A DNA stretch of 64,000 nucleotides from Rhizobium tropici CIAT 899 (GTDB taxonomy: Bacteria > Pseudomonadota > Alphaproteobacteria > Rhizobiales > Rhizobiaceae): assembly GCF_000330885.1 (NCBI RefSeq), contig NC_020059.1:1291001-1355000 (forward strand), given 5' to 3'. Shown here piece by piece: positions 19,014 to 27,811 of this stretch. Position 1 is the stretch's first letter. Each line of letters starts with the position of its first letter. Below the pieces are notes generated by a model. The model did no database searches. It had not been told where the DNA came from and was given only the letters and a program-made list of their open reading frames with translations. The position numbers and the translations under genes were made by a program.

Positions 19014-20183
19014 TCAAATCGCGGCATAGACCGCTTTCGCCAGATCCGTCGTAAACTGGCCCCACATGCCCTCAAGGGTCGTATTGGTCAGGGCGACCAC
19101 CGTCAGGCCCTTTTCGGCGTCGACAAACCAGCTATGCCCATAGACGCCGCCCCATTTGATCGTGCCAGCCGAGAAGGGGACCTGCGCGACCACGGGATCG
19201 AGAACAACGGACCAGCCGTAGCCGAACCCGAAGCCCGCTTGTTGCGCCTGCATATGCCCGCCCGCCTGATCGGCCATCATGGTATTCACCGTATCGGCCG
19301 ATAGCAGCGGTGCTCCACCCTTTCTGATCGTGTCCAGAATGGCGAGGATGTCGCTTGCCGTTCCGGCCATACCGGCGCCGCCGGAGTGGTAGGAAGCGGG
19401 ATCGAATATCCTGTCGGGTGCAAAGCGGATCGTGCCGTCGAAGATTGGAACGAGCGCCTCGTCGCCCATCCGTTGCGGCTCGGGAGCATCATTCACATAG
19501 GCGGCTGCCAGGCGGCTGCGGTCGCGCACGTAAAAGCCCGTGTCGGAAAGGCCGAGCGGCTTCATGACAAGCTCTGCAACCGCATCGCCGAGCGGGCCGC
19601 CGGTTTCCTTCTCGATGATGCCGCCAAGGACATCGATCGCCAGGGAATACTGCCAGCTTTCACCAGGTGCAAAGAGAAGGGGGGCGCTTGCGAGGCGCTG
19701 GAGGTTGTCAGCCAATGATCGGCCTGGAGTGTCCAGCCCGTCGGATACGCCAGCCTTGTGATAGGGGCCGTCCTGCGCCTCGGCGAATGTGTAGCCCAAT
19801 CCTGAGGTGTGCGTAAGGAGGTGCCGGATGCGGATCACGGCTTCGCCGCCATCAGGCAGACGCGGCCGGAAATCCGGCAGCCATTTGGTGATTGGATCGT
19901 CGAGCCCGATACGGCCCTGTTCGACGAGCCGCATGGCGGTAATAGTGACGATCGGCTTGGTAACGGAGGCGAGGCGGAAGATGGCATCTTCCCGCATGGC
20001 CACCCTGTTTTCCCGGTCCGCCAGACCGGCGGCGCGGGTGTAGACCAATTCGCCGTCTTGAGCGATCAGAACGACGGTTCCGACCAGCTTTTTGTCCGCG
20101 AGGGCGGAATCGATTGCAGCATCGACGCCTTCAGCAAGGCTGCCGTCACCGAGAGGAACGGAATTTTCCAGGGGAAGACTCAT
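19014..20183 (-). CDS. Serine hydrolase of the beta-lactamase / penicillin-binding-protein fold
   Basis: A 389-residue class C beta-lactamase-related protein. The S-x-x-K nucleophile motif is 'RLASVTKPIVT' (S73, K76); the second motif is a Tyr-Ser-Leu ('SWQYSLAIDVLGG') as in EstB-type esterases rather than Tyr-x-Asn; the third-strand region reads 'GGVYGHSWFVD'. There is no signal peptide, so it is probably cytoplasmic. This pattern points to an esterase or amidase rather than antibiotic resistance. It is divergent from a TetR gene 66 bp away with matching half-sites between them, so it is probably that regulator's target. Confidence 0.82.
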   Translation of the reverse strand: MSLPLENSVPLGDGSLAEGVDAAIDSALADKKLVGTVVLIAQDGELVYTRAAGLADRENRVAMREDAIFRLASVTKPIVTITAMRLVEQGRIGLDDPITKWLPDFRPRLPDGGEAVIRIRHLLTHTSGLGYTFAEAQDGPYHKAGVSDGLDTPGRSLADNLQRLASAPLLFAPGESWQYSLAIDVLGGIIEKETGGPLGDAVAELVMKPLGLSDTGFYVRDRSRLAAAYVNDAPEPQRMGDEALVPIFDGTIRFAPDRIFDPASYHSGGAGMAGTASDILAILDTIRKGGAPLLSADTVNTMMADQAGGHMQAQQAGFGFGYGWSVVLDPVVAQVPFSAGTIKWGGVYGHSWFVDAEKGLTVVALTNTTLEGMWGQFTTDLAKAVYAAI

Positions 20184-20202
20184 GGGGCAAAACCTTATAT
20201 AA

Positions 20203-20262
20203 TCACAATGACCATTCCTGAATAAACCAAGTCGGGAAATAATTCTAGAGTGACCATTGTGA
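20203..20262. promoter_or_regulatory. Candidate TetR operator between the serine hydrolase and its regulator
   Basis: The 66-bp divergent spacer carries TCACAATGACCATT at 20203-20216 and AGTGACCATTGTGA at 20249-20262. They share the core TGACCATT in direct orientation and also pair as inverted CACAATG/CATTGTG, matching 11 of 14 as an inverted repeat. The second copy covers the likely start codon of the TetR gene. TetR proteins commonly bind such sites and repress both genes. Confidence 0.55.
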
Positions 20263-20912
20263 AAAATATTGAAGAGAAGGACAATTCGTCACCGCGCAAG
20301 CGTGGGCGCCCGCCCGCTTTCGATCGCGAAACGGTTCTTGCCGCGGCGCGGGATACTTTCTGGCAGCATGGCTATGACGGTTCCTCGATTGCCGATCTGA
20401 CGGCGGCGATGGGTATTACGCCGCAAAGTCTCTATGCCGCCTTCGGTTCGAAGGCCGAGCTCTATCGCGAGACGCTCGATCAATATCGGCGCATGCCCCG
20501 TCCGGAACCCGGCAATCCCTTTCAGGACAAGTTGGATACCGTGACTGCGTTCGAGCGCTTTCTGACGAACTCCGCCAGGATCTTCACGGCGCCGGAGCAT
20601 CCAAAGGGCTGCATGATATCGACGGCGGTGCTGAATTGCGCGGAGGAGAATGAGCCGATCGCCCATCATGTCGCATCGATGCGCCTGCAGACGCTGGATA
20701 TCTTCACCGCCCGGATTGAACGCGGCATCGCGGAAGGCGATATCCGGCCTGACGCCGATCCTCGGTCGCTGGCGCGCTTTCTCGGTGCGATCGTGCAGGG
20801 CATGTCCGTTCAGGCCCGCGACGGTGCGACCACGGAGGAATTGCTTGCCCTGATGTCCCATGCGCTTAACGAGCTTAGGACGTATCAGCTTCTGAAAGCC
20901 TCCGAGCTTTGA
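20250..20912 (+). CDS. TetR/AcrR family transcriptional regulator
   Basis: A 220-residue repressor. After a basic tail 'PRKRGRPPAFDRETVL' the N-terminal helix-turn-helix covers about residues 46-65 ('SIADLTAAMGITPQSLYAAF'), a strong TetR signature. The C-terminal part is of the TetR_C AcrR-like type with 'GCMISTAVLNCAEE'. The annotated start is GTG at 20250; a second GTG at 20259 is possible and would free the operator copy. It is divergent from the serine hydrolase, which it probably controls. The inducer is unknown. Confidence 0.88.
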   Translation: MTIVKNIEEKDNSSPRKRGRPPAFDRETVLAAARDTFWQHGYDGSSIADLTAAMGITPQSLYAAFGSKAELYRETLDQYRRMPRPEPGNPFQDKLDTVTAFERFLTNSARIFTAPEHPKGCMISTAVLNCAEENEPIAHHVASMRLQTLDIFTARIERGIAEGDIRPDADPRSLARFLGAIVQGMSVQARDGATTEELLALMSHALNELRTYQLLKASEL

Positions 20913-20920
20913 GGCAAAGG

Positions 20921-20950
20921 AAAACCCGGCGACCGAGATCGCCGGGTTTT
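20921..20950. terminator. Bidirectional terminator between the TetR gene and the secreted-protein gene
   Basis: The stem CCCGGCGA/TCGCCGGG (20925-20932 with 20939-20946) is flanked by AAAA on the left and TTTT on the right, so it can stop transcripts from both convergent genes. Its stem is identical to that of the aspS terminator. Confidence 0.85.
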
Positions 20951-20972
20951 GGATGGTTCAAAGAGCGGCTGC

Positions 20973-22160
20973 TCAGTCGTTCGAGGAAACCTTGAGGCCG
21001 ATGACCTGCGGTATCGTTTGCGGTGCGCCCATGGCGGCACCGATGATCATCGGCACTGGCACCGGCTTGCCGGGGGCAGCGGTAACTGTCAGGCTCTTCG
21101 GATTGTCGAGATAAGTGCTGACCGCTGCGGAGACGGCATTCTGCAGCTCCGGAATGTTAAGCTGCGCCATCATGATCGGCGTCATTGCCTTCAGCGTGTC
21201 GGCGAGCTGCTTGCCCGTGACGCCCTGCTGCTTGCCGGCGAAATCGAGCGCGCGTGCGGTGATCGAGGCATCGTCGAAGCGGATCGCAGCGCTATTGAAG
21301 GTGAGCTGCTGCAGCAGGCCAAGCATGGCGAGGCCGGCGGACTGCTGTGCTTCCTGCTGGTTCGGATTGGAGCGAACCGTCTTCAGCGCATCCTGCAGCG
21401 ACTTGGCGAAGGCGGGCGTGTAGCCAGAAATGCTGAAGGCGAGGTTCAGCTTGCCGATGTCCCTGAAGTCGAAGGAATATTCGCTGATGTTGATGGTGCC
21501 GGGTCCCATGTCCCAGCTGCCCTTCATGGAGACAGTGCCGTCGATCTGCTGCAGCTTCAGCGCCTCGATGGCTTCCTTGGTCTTCGCATCGTCGACTTTG
21601 CTGAGATCGGCCTTGATGCCGTTGATCTTGGCATCGAAATCGAGGCCAGACTTGTCGTCGCGCTTCTTCGTATTGGCGTCTGCGCCCTCGATCGAGAACA
21701 CCTCGACATCGTCCTTGGTCACGGACACGGCACCTGCATGGGCGCTCTTGTAGTAGAATAGCGAGCTTAGGTCGCCCTTGCTCGCGTCGGCCGGGATCTC
21801 GACACCGGTCAACTTGAGGTCGGTGGCGGAAACAGAGGCGCCGTCCTTGTTGAAGTCGACATCGGCAAAATCGATTTCCTCGATCGTATAGCCGCCGTTG
21901 TTTTCCTCGACGCCATCAAGGGTGATGTCGCCGAGCGGAATGCTGTCCTCCATGCCGGCTGCCTTGAAGCTTGCACCCTTCAGCGTCACCGTGCCGCCGT
22001 CGACATCGATGCCGGTAGTTGCAATCGAACCGCCCTGCTGGCCGTAGAGATCGTTGATCTTTTTCAGCAGATCATTGCCGTCGAGCGCGAAAGCGGAGCT
22101 GGCGAAAGACATGATGGCGGCGCTGCAAAGCATCAGCCGCGTGGTCCGATAGAAAGTCAT
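20973..22160 (-). CDS. Secreted/periplasmic protein of unknown function
   Basis: A 395-residue protein with a clear signal peptide ('MLCSAAIMSFASSAFA', cleavage near residue 25). I do not recognise a named family. The mature chain consists of repeated short beta-strand units with Asp/Gly turns ('GIDVDGGTVTLKGASFK', 'IPLGDITLDGVEENNGGYT', 'IDFADVDFNKDGASVSA'), followed by a helical C-terminal part ending 'GAAMGAPQTIPQVIGLKVS'. The repeated strands suggest an elongated beta-solenoid or lipid-transfer-like fold, which is inference. It is the kind of conserved rhizobial protein found next to parC. Monocistronic. Confidence 0.75.
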   Translation of the reverse strand: MTFYRTTRLMLCSAAIMSFASSAFALDGNDLLKKINDLYGQQGGSIATTGIDVDGGTVTLKGASFKAAGMEDSIPLGDITLDGVEENNGGYTIEEIDFADVDFNKDGASVSATDLKLTGVEIPADASKGDLSSLFYYKSAHAGAVSVTKDDVEVFSIEGADANTKKRDDKSGLDFDAKINGIKADLSKVDDAKTKEAIEALKLQQIDGTVSMKGSWDMGPGTINISEYSFDFRDIGKLNLAFSISGYTPAFAKSLQDALKTVRSNPNQQEAQQSAGLAMLGLLQQLTFNSAAIRFDDASITARALDFAGKQQGVTGKQLADTLKAMTPIMMAQLNIPELQNAVSAAVSTYLDNPKSLTVTAAPGKPVPVPMIIGAAMGAPQTIPQVIGLKVSSND

Positions 22161-22391
22161 TATGGCGTTTCCTCTTTAAGCCGGTGGTATAGGCATGGGC
22201 ATACAGATTGGGCGTGTGCTGGGCTGACTTATATTGATCTTTCTCTGAGAATCCAATGACAATGAATGTTGAAGGCAGGCGCAGCAAAAATGTATCGGTC
22301 GCCATCTCGCAAGAGAGCTGAAACGCCTTCATCCACAGGTGCTTTCCACCGATTTCTTGCCCGGAATCGCCATCTCTTATAGTCAAGAGCC

Positions 22392-24650
22392 ATGGGAAAA
22401 AATCTGACTCCGCCGCCCGGTGACGGCGACGACAATATCCTTCCGGTCGATCTGAAGGCCGCGCTCGAAGAGCGTTACCTGGCCTATGCCTTGTCGACGA
22501 TTACGCAACGCGCGCTTCCGGACGTTCGTGACGGGCTGAAGCCGGTGCATCGCCGCATCGTCTATGCGATGAGCGAGATGGGGCTGCGCCCCAATGCCGC
22601 GTTCCGCAAATGCGCCAAGATCGTCGGCGAGGTGATGGGTAACTATCACCCGCATGGCGACCAATCGATTTATGATGCGCTGGCCCGTCTCGCTCAGGAT
22701 TTCTCGCAGCGCTACACACTGGTCAACGGCCAAGGCAATTTCGGCAATATCGATGGCGATAGCCCGGCCGCGATGCGTTACACCGAATCCAAGATGACGG
22801 CGGTTTCCGAACTGCTGCTCGAGGGTATCGATCAGGACGCGGTCGATTTCCGCGACACCTATGACGAGTCGAATTCTGAACCGATCGTTCTGCCTGGAGC
22901 TTTTCCCAATCTGCTCGCCAACGGCTCTTCCGGCATCGCTGTCGGCATGGCGACCTCCATCCCGCCGCACAATGCTCACGAGCTTTGCGACGCCGCCTTG
23001 CATCTGATCAAGGATCGCGATGCGACGGTCGAAAAGCTGGTGGAGCTGTATATTCCAGGTCCCGACTTTCCAACCGGTGGCATCATTATCGATGATCGCC
23101 AGAGCATTATAGAAAGTTACAAGACCGGCCGTGGCGGCTTCCGTGTCCGGTCCAAATGGGAGATCGAGGATCTCGGCCGTGGCGGCTACCAGATCGTTGT
23201 CACCGAAATTCCGTTCCAGGTTCAGAAGTCGCGGCTGATCGAAAAGATCGCCGAACTGCTGCTGGCGCGCAAACTGCCGCTGCTCGAGGACATCCGCGAC
23301 GAATCCGCTGAGGATATCCGCGTCGTTCTCGTGCCGAAAAGCCGCACCGTCGACGCGACGATCCTGATGGAATCGATGTTCAAGTTGACCGAGCTTGAGA
23401 GCCGTTTCCCGCTCAATATGAACGTTCTGTCCATGGGCCGTATCCCCAGGGTCATGGCCCTGAACGAGGTGTTGAAGGAATGGCTGGATCATCGCCGCGA
23501 AGTCTTGCTGCGCCGCTCCCGCTTCCGCCTGGCGGCCATCGAAAAGCGGCTCGAAATTCTCGGCGGCTTGCTGGTCGCCTATCTCAACATCGATGAGGTC
23601 ATTGCCATCATCCGTGAGGAGGATGAGCCGAAGCCCGTCATGATGGAGCGGTTCGGCCTCACGGACAATCAGGTCGAGGCGATCCTCAACATGCGGCTGC
23701 GCTCCTTGCGCAAGCTGGAAGAGTTCGAGATCCGCAAGGAATTCGATGGCCTGACAAAGGAGAAGGCCGATATCGAGGCGCTGCTGGCTTCGGAAGAAAA
23801 GCAGTGGCAGACCGTTGCCTGGGAAATCGGCGAGGTGAAGAAGAAATTCGCCAAGGCCACCGAGATCGGTCGCCGCCGCACGCAGTTTGCCGAAGCGCCC
23901 GAAGCCGATGATGAGGCTATCCAGCAGGCGATGATCGAGAAGGAGCCGATTACCGTCGTCGTTTCGGAAAAGGGGTGGATCCGCGCCCTCAAGGGCCACA
24001 TTTCCGATACGTCCTCGCTGACCTTCAAGGAAGGCGATGGTCTTAAGGTTGCCTTCCCGGCGCAGACGACGGACAAGATCCTCATCATCACGACGGGCGG
24101 CAAGGCCTATACGCTCGGCGGCGACAAGCTGCCCGGTGGCCGAGGCCATGGCGAACCGCTGCGCATCATGATCGACATGGAAAACGATCAGGATGTGCTG
24201 ACCGCCTTCGTCCACGATCCCCAGCGCAAGCAGATGATCGCATCGACGGCGGGCAACGGCTTCATCGTTGCCGAGGCGGAGCTGGTCGCCAATACCCGCA
24301 AGGGCAAGCAGATCATGAACGTCTCCTATCCCGACGAGACCAAGCTTCTCGTCCCGATATCAGGCGATCACGTTGCCGTGGTCGGCGAGAATCGCAAGAT
24401 GCTCATCTTCCCGCTCGCGCAGGTGCCGGAAATGTCACGCGGTAAGGGCGTGCGCCTTCAGAAATACAAGGATGGCGGCATCGCCGATGTCAGGTGCTTC
24501 GCGATTGTCGATGGCCTGACATGGGAAGACAGTGCCGGCCGCACCTTCACCAAGACCAAGGACGAGTTGGTGGAATGGCTGGGCGACCGCGCCGGCGCCG
24601 GCCGCGCCGTGCCGAAGGGCTTCCCCAGAAGCGGCAGGTTTTCTGGGTGA
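22392..24650 (+). CDS. parC: DNA topoisomerase IV subunit A
   Basis: A 752-residue type IIA topoisomerase subunit that decatenates chromosomes with ParE. The catalytic tyrosine is Y130 in '[12 protein letters not shown]'; the winged-helix '[13 protein letters not shown]' (residues ~86-98) is the quinolone-determining region, with Gln at the site equivalent to E. coli ParC Ser80. The tower/coiled coil is at about 360-490 ('[20 protein letters not shown]'). The C-terminal beta-pinwheel is short and lacks a GyrA-box, which separates it from GyrA. An ATG 9 codons before '[20 protein letters not shown]' fits the family. Confidence 0.95.
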   Translation: MGKNLTPPPGDGDDNILPVDLKAALEERYLAYALSTITQRALPDVRDGLKPVHRRIVYAMSEMGLRPNAAFRKCAKIVGEVMGNYHPHGDQSIYDALARLAQDFSQRYTLVNGQGNFGNIDGDSPAAMRYTESKMTAVSELLLEGIDQDAVDFRDTYDESNSEPIVLPGAFPNLLANGSSGIAVGMATSIPPHNAHELCDAALHLIKDRDATVEKLVELYIPGPDFPTGGIIIDDRQSIIESYKTGRGGFRVRSKWEIEDLGRGGYQIVVTEIPFQVQKSRLIEKIAELLLARKLPLLEDIRDESAEDIRVVLVPKSRTVDATILMESMFKLTELESRFPLNMNVLSMGRIPRVMALNEVLKEWLDHRREVLLRRSRFRLAAIEKRLEILGGLLVAYLNIDEVIAIIREEDEPKPVMMERFGLTDNQVEAILNMRLRSLRKLEEFEIRKEFDGLTKEKADIEALLASEEKQWQTVAWEIGEVKKKFAKATEIGRRRTQFAEAPEADDEAIQQAMIEKEPITVVVSEKGWIRALKGHISDTSSLTFKEGDGLKVAFPAQTTDKILIITTGGKAYTLGGDKLPGGRGHGEPLRIMIDMENDQDVLTAFVHDPQRKQMIASTAGNGFIVAEAELVANTRKGKQIMNVSYPDETKLLVPISGDHVAVVGENRKMLIFPLAQVPEMSRGKGVRLQKYKDGGIADVRCFAIVDGLTWEDSAGRTFTKTKDELVEWLGDRAGAGRAVPKGFPRSGRFSG

Positions 24651-24672
24651 GGAGCGGTCGGACAAAGCTTGA

Positions 24673-24697
24673 GCAATCGACCCAGCGGGTCGATTGC
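24673..24697. other. Perfect 11-bp hairpin after parC
   Basis: GCAATCGACCC (24673-24683) and GGGTCGATTGC (24687-24697) pair perfectly around a 3-nt AGC loop, 23 bases after the parC stop. There is no U-tract, so it may be a Rho-assisted end, a 3'-stabilising structure, or a protein site. It lies between two convergent units (parC and the toxin gene). Confidence 0.6.
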
Positions 24698-24760
24698 AGC
24701 GACGAATGCCCTTAGCTCTAGCGAAGGGCCGGGGGTGTTGCGGCTAAGGGGTAGCTGTCA

Positions 24761-25150
24761 TCAGGCCAGCGGAACGCTGAAATCTTTCAGGAATTGAGTC
24801 GCACCTATTTCATCGATTTCCCCGGCCGCGACACCCAATACAAACGTCACGATCATCCCATCGTCGGCTTCAATCAGATAGCCATTGATGTAGAGAAATG
24901 TGAACGCTGCCAGGTAACCAGTTCTTTTGTTCCCGTCGGAAAAAGGATGGTTCCGCACTAGGCCATAAAGATAAGCGGCGGCCAGAGCGAATACGTCATT
25001 TTCGCCATAGGCAGCCTTGTTGAGCGGACGGGCCAACGCCGCTTCCAAAGCATTTTCATCCTTTAAACCCGGCAAGCCACCATGCTCGGCGAGTTGTTCC
25101 TCGTGCATGATCTCGATGGCTTCGCGGGAGAGCCATTTGTATTCGGTCAC
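24761..25150 (-). CDS. doc: Doc-type (Fic fold) toxin of a type II toxin-antitoxin pair
   Basis: A 129-residue protein of the death-on-curing branch of Fic. The active-site loop 'HPFSDGNKRTG' is at residues 68-78, matching HxFx(D/N)GNKR, with the catalytic His and the anion-hole region intact. It begins 'YKWLSREAIEIMHEEQLAEHGG', typical of Doc. The P1 Doc toxin phosphorylates EF-Tu; the activity of this protein is inferred. It overlaps its upstream antitoxin gene by 4 bp (ATGA), the usual toxin-antitoxin order. Confidence 0.88.
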   Translation of the reverse strand: MTEYKWLSREAIEIMHEEQLAEHGGLPGLKDENALEAALARPLNKAAYGENDVFALAAAYLYGLVRNHPFSDGNKRTGYLAAFTFLYINGYLIEADDGMIVTFVLGVAAGEIDEIGATQFLKDFSVPLA

Positions 25151-25368
25151 TTTGCAAGTTCACGCAGAGCGGCACGATATTTCTGCATGCCAAGCCGCGC
25201 AGCTCGCAGTTGTTCGGCAAGATCGGCGCGCTCCGGAACCAACTCGATATTGCCGTTCACTTCGCGTATCTCCAGTGCATCGCCGCTCTTCAAACCAAGC
25301 TTCTGGAGAACTTCCTTCGGAATAATCACGCCCTCGGAATTGCCGATTTTGCGGATGGTGACGTTCAT
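25147..25368 (-). CDS. AbrB/MazE-fold antitoxin
   Basis: A 73-residue protein with the swapped-hairpin AbrB/MazE/SpoVT DNA-binding domain at residues 1-45: 'VTIRKIGNSEGVIIPKEVLQ' and 'GDALEIREVNGNIEL'. The remaining ~28 residues ('RADLAEQLRAARLGMQKY') are a charged helical tail that would wrap the toxin. It precedes doc with a 4-bp overlap. It is expected to neutralise Doc and repress the operon by binding the palindrome at 25383-25401. Confidence 0.87.
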   Translation of the reverse strand: MNVTIRKIGNSEGVIIPKEVLQKLGLKSGDALEIREVNGNIELVPERADLAEQLRAARLGMQKYRAALRELAK

Positions 25369-25382
25369 GCCTTAGCTCCAAT

Positions 25383-25401
25383 GTGATAACCTGGTTATAA
25401 C
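25383..25401. promoter_or_regulatory. Palindromic operator of the AbrB-doc pair
   Basis: The 19-bp sequence GTGATAACCTGGTTATAAC has perfect arms ATAACC/GGTTAT around a single T, with outer GT/AC pairs and one mismatch. It sits 15 bp before the antitoxin start on the minus strand, where an autoregulatory AbrB/MazE site is expected. Confidence 0.6.
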
Positions 25402-25418
25402 ATCGGAAGAGGACCACT

Positions 25419-26315
25419 TCAATGCGCAAGGCTCTGTGCGGTGATTGCTGCTCTGGCTTTCACCCGGGCTTGCCATAGCGAGTGAGCGGCCAGTGCCAGG
25501 ATGAGGATCGCGCCACCGGCAAGCGTCATATTGGTCGGCGCCTCGGAAAAGATCAGCCAGACCCAGATCGGCGCGAGAATCGTTTCCAGCAGATAGAACA
25601 TTGCCACTTCCGGCGCCGAAAGAAAACGCGTGCCCGTCGCAAGGCACCAGAAGGAAAGCGGCATCAGCACAGCGCCGTCGAAAAGGATCCAGCCCGGATG
25701 ATCGATGGAAAAGCCCGAGGGCATCATATGATAGAGCCCGACTGCCGCCGGAATGACGGCCGCCAGCAAGGAAGCAAAACCCATGTCCCGGCCCGAGGCG
25801 CGACTGATCGTGATGGCGCAGGCGATGGAAAGCGATGCGAGCACAGAAAGCGCGTCGCCAAGCAGATGGCCGCCCTCCATACCATCTCCCACGATCAGAC
25901 CAACCCCGAGGATCATGACAGCCATGGTAACTAATGTGGAAAGGGCAGGGCGCTCCTTGAGGAAGATCCACGAGAGCAGGGCGGTGAACATCGGGTTGAG
26001 GGCGATGATGAAGACCACATTTGCCGCCTTGGTATAATAGACGGCGAGAAGGAAGGTGATGGTGGTCAGCCCGTAGAAGAAGCCAACCGGAATTCCGAGC
26101 CAGCCCGGCAGCACAGTTTGCAACGAGCCCGTGACCCGACGGATGACGAAAAGGGCGGCCAGCGCCACGACGATGGTCGCAAGGCTGCGAGCCGACAGCA
26201 CCGACCAGACTTCACCGCTGGAAAGCCGTATCAGCGGGATATCCATCGACAGCGCCAGACCGCCGAGCGTCGTCAGCAGCAGGCCCTTCTTATGGTCCGA
26301 GAGATGGGAAAACAT
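25419..26315 (-). CDS. EamA (DMT superfamily) membrane permease
   Basis: A 298-residue protein with about ten predicted transmembrane helices arranged as two EamA repeats (about 14-140 and 155-285). Typical elements are 'LARSLATIVVALAALFVIRR', 'AANVVFIIALNPMFTALLSWIFLKER' in the first half and 'APEVAMFYLLETILAPIWVWLIFSEAP' in the second. EamA proteins export amino acids or other metabolites; substrate unknown. Its start abuts the bpt stop (26315/26316), so it is in an operon behind bpt. Confidence 0.85.
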   Translation of the reverse strand: MFSHLSDHKKGLLLTTLGGLALSMDIPLIRLSSGEVWSVLSARSLATIVVALAALFVIRRVTGSLQTVLPGWLGIPVGFFYGLTTITFLLAVYYTKAANVVFIIALNPMFTALLSWIFLKERPALSTLVTMAVMILGVGLIVGDGMEGGHLLGDALSVLASLSIACAITISRASGRDMGFASLLAAVIPAAVGLYHMMPSGFSIDHPGWILFDGAVLMPLSFWCLATGTRFLSAPEVAMFYLLETILAPIWVWLIFSEAPTNMTLAGGAILILALAAHSLWQARVKARAAITAQSLAH

Positions 26316-27095
26316 TCAGCGGAAGGTATCTTTGTCGCCGTCGGCTGCGGGGTCGAAACGTTCCCAGCCGCGCGGCGTCAGATGTTCCTGCGGCTGAAAG
26401 CGGGTCTTGTAGTCCATCTTGCGCGAACCCTTAACCCAATAGCCGAGATAGACATGCGGCAACCCCAGCGTCTTCGTCCGCTTGATATGATCGAGGATCA
26501 TGAAGGTGCCGAGTGATCGCTCGTCGAGATCGGGATTGAAATAGGAATAGACCATGGACAGCCCGTCGCTCATCACATCGGTCAGAGCCGCGGCCAGCAG
26601 TTCACCCTTCGGACGCTGCTCCAGCCCTGAACCTTCCTCGCGGCGGCGATACTCGATGATGCGCGTGTTCACATGCGTGTCCTCGACCATGATCGCATAG
26701 TCGAGCACGGTCATGTCGGACATGCCGCCTTGCTGATGACGATAGTCGAGATAGCGGCGGAAGAGCCAATATTGCTCGCTGGAGGGCTGCGCCGGAAATT
26801 CGGTGGCGATGATATCGCTGTTGGCCGTCAGCACCCGTTTCATCGACCGGGTGGGCTCGAACTCCTGCGCCAGGATGCGGACCGATATGCAGGCCCGGCA
26901 CGATTCGCAGGCGGGACGATAGGCGATGTTCTGAGAACGCCTGAAGCCGCCCTGCGTCAGGATATCGTTCATCTCGGCAGCACGAGGCCCCACAAGGTGC
27001 GTGAAGACCTTGCGCTCCATCTCATGCGGCAGGTACGGGCAGGAAGCCGGTGCCGTCAGATAAAACTGCGGAGAAGGCGTCGACTGCGTGTTCAT
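26316..27095 (-). CDS. bpt: Aspartate/glutamate leucyl-tRNA-protein transferase
   Basis: A 259-residue Bpt/Ate1-type aminoacyl-tRNA protein transferase that adds Leu to proteins with N-terminal Asp or Glu, marking them for ClpS/ClpAP. The N domain '[20 protein letters not shown]' and '[20 protein letters not shown]' carries the conserved Cys cluster. The C domain has '[20 protein letters not shown]' and '[20 protein letters not shown]'. The length matches bacterial Bpt, not the longer eukaryotic Ate1. Confidence 0.92.
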   Translation of the reverse strand: MNTQSTPSPQFYLTAPASCPYLPHEMERKVFTHLVGPRAAEMNDILTQGGFRRSQNIAYRPACESCRACISVRILAQEFEPTRSMKRVLTANSDIIATEFPAQPSSEQYWLFRRYLDYRHQQGGMSDMTVLDYAIMVEDTHVNTRIIEYRRREEGSGLEQRPKGELLAAALTDVMSDGLSMVYSYFNPDLDERSLGTFMILDHIKRTKTLGLPHVYLGYWVKGSRKMDYKTRFQPQEHLTPRGWERFDPAADGDKDTFR

Positions 27096-27277
27096 CTGCC
27101 GTTGATTGACCTTTCTTTCGGCACCCGTTTTCTACAAGCATGGCCCAAGTTTAGAAAACGTCAACTACGTCCTTCGCTAAAGATCGAAGTTTCCTAATTG
27201 ACCATGCACAGAAATATCTCCCGCGCGCCAGTGGCTCCGCAGGAGATCCGTGCGGTGTCCCAAGATTATGCGTCGTT

Positions 27278-27736
27278 TTAGGCCGTTCGAGCGATGACGG
27301 TGCCGAGCAGCAGGTCATGCACAAGCCGGCTGCGGTCGGTAAAGAGACCCACCAGCAGGATAAGCGGCGTCAGGACGGAATTCAGGATCCAGAACAGTGC
27401 GAGATGGACGATCGCCGTCAGGAAATCCATGCGCCGGCCGTCGACACGAACCATGGTGAGACCCATGGCGCGCATGCCGAGCGAAGCCTGGTAGGGACCG
27501 CCGAGCGTCCAGCCGAAATAGAGGCCCGCAACGAGAACGAACAGCACCGGATAAAGGAAGAAGCCGAGCCCCAGCGTCAGGATCGAAACGAAAAACAGAA
27601 GCACAGCCGCGGGAATGCACAGCAGCGCGACGATGATGTAATCGACGATGAGCGCAAAGATGCGCCGGCTCAGCACGCCACTATAGGCGCGCCAGTCGTC
27701 CGGTGCTGCATAGAGCGGGCTGGGGTTTAGGCTCAT
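27278..27736 (-). CDS. RDD family membrane protein
   Basis: A 152-residue protein with the RDD domain: 'VLSRRIFALIVDYIIVALL' (the Arg-Asp-Asp motif region), then 'ASLGMRAMGLTMVRVDGRRM' and a last helix before 'LFTDRSRLVHDLLLGTVI'. Three to four transmembrane helices are expected. The start at 27736 was preferred over a codon 11 residues upstream because AAGGAGGAAAAC lies directly before it. Function of RDD proteins is mostly unknown; some are Na+/H+ antiporters. It lies between bpt and hemB, all on the minus strand. Confidence 0.85.
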   Translation of the reverse strand: MSLNPSPLYAAPDDWRAYSGVLSRRIFALIVDYIIVALLCIPAAVLLFFVSILTLGLGFFLYPVLFVLVAGLYFGWTLGGPYQASLGMRAMGLTMVRVDGRRMDFLTAIVHLALFWILNSVLTPLILLVGLFTDRSRLVHDLLLGTVIARTA

Positions 27737-27811
27737 TGTTTTCCTCCTTGGGAAACATTTGCCGAACATATGGTATCAGGTGCGGCAAATACAATAAGCC
27801 GGCAGCCCGAG

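Noticed and set aside
19014..20183. Antibiotic-resistance beta-lactamase
   Set aside because: It has the S-x-x-K fold motif but Tyr-Ser-Leu in place of Tyr-x-Asn and no signal peptide, so an esterase-like hydrolase is more likely.
22383..24215. A 610-codon open frame on the minus strand opposite parC
   Set aside because: It is antisense to the clear ParC frame, has GC-rich codon shadows (His/Arg/Asp-rich, no domain), and no ribosome site; a by-product of GC-biased third positions.
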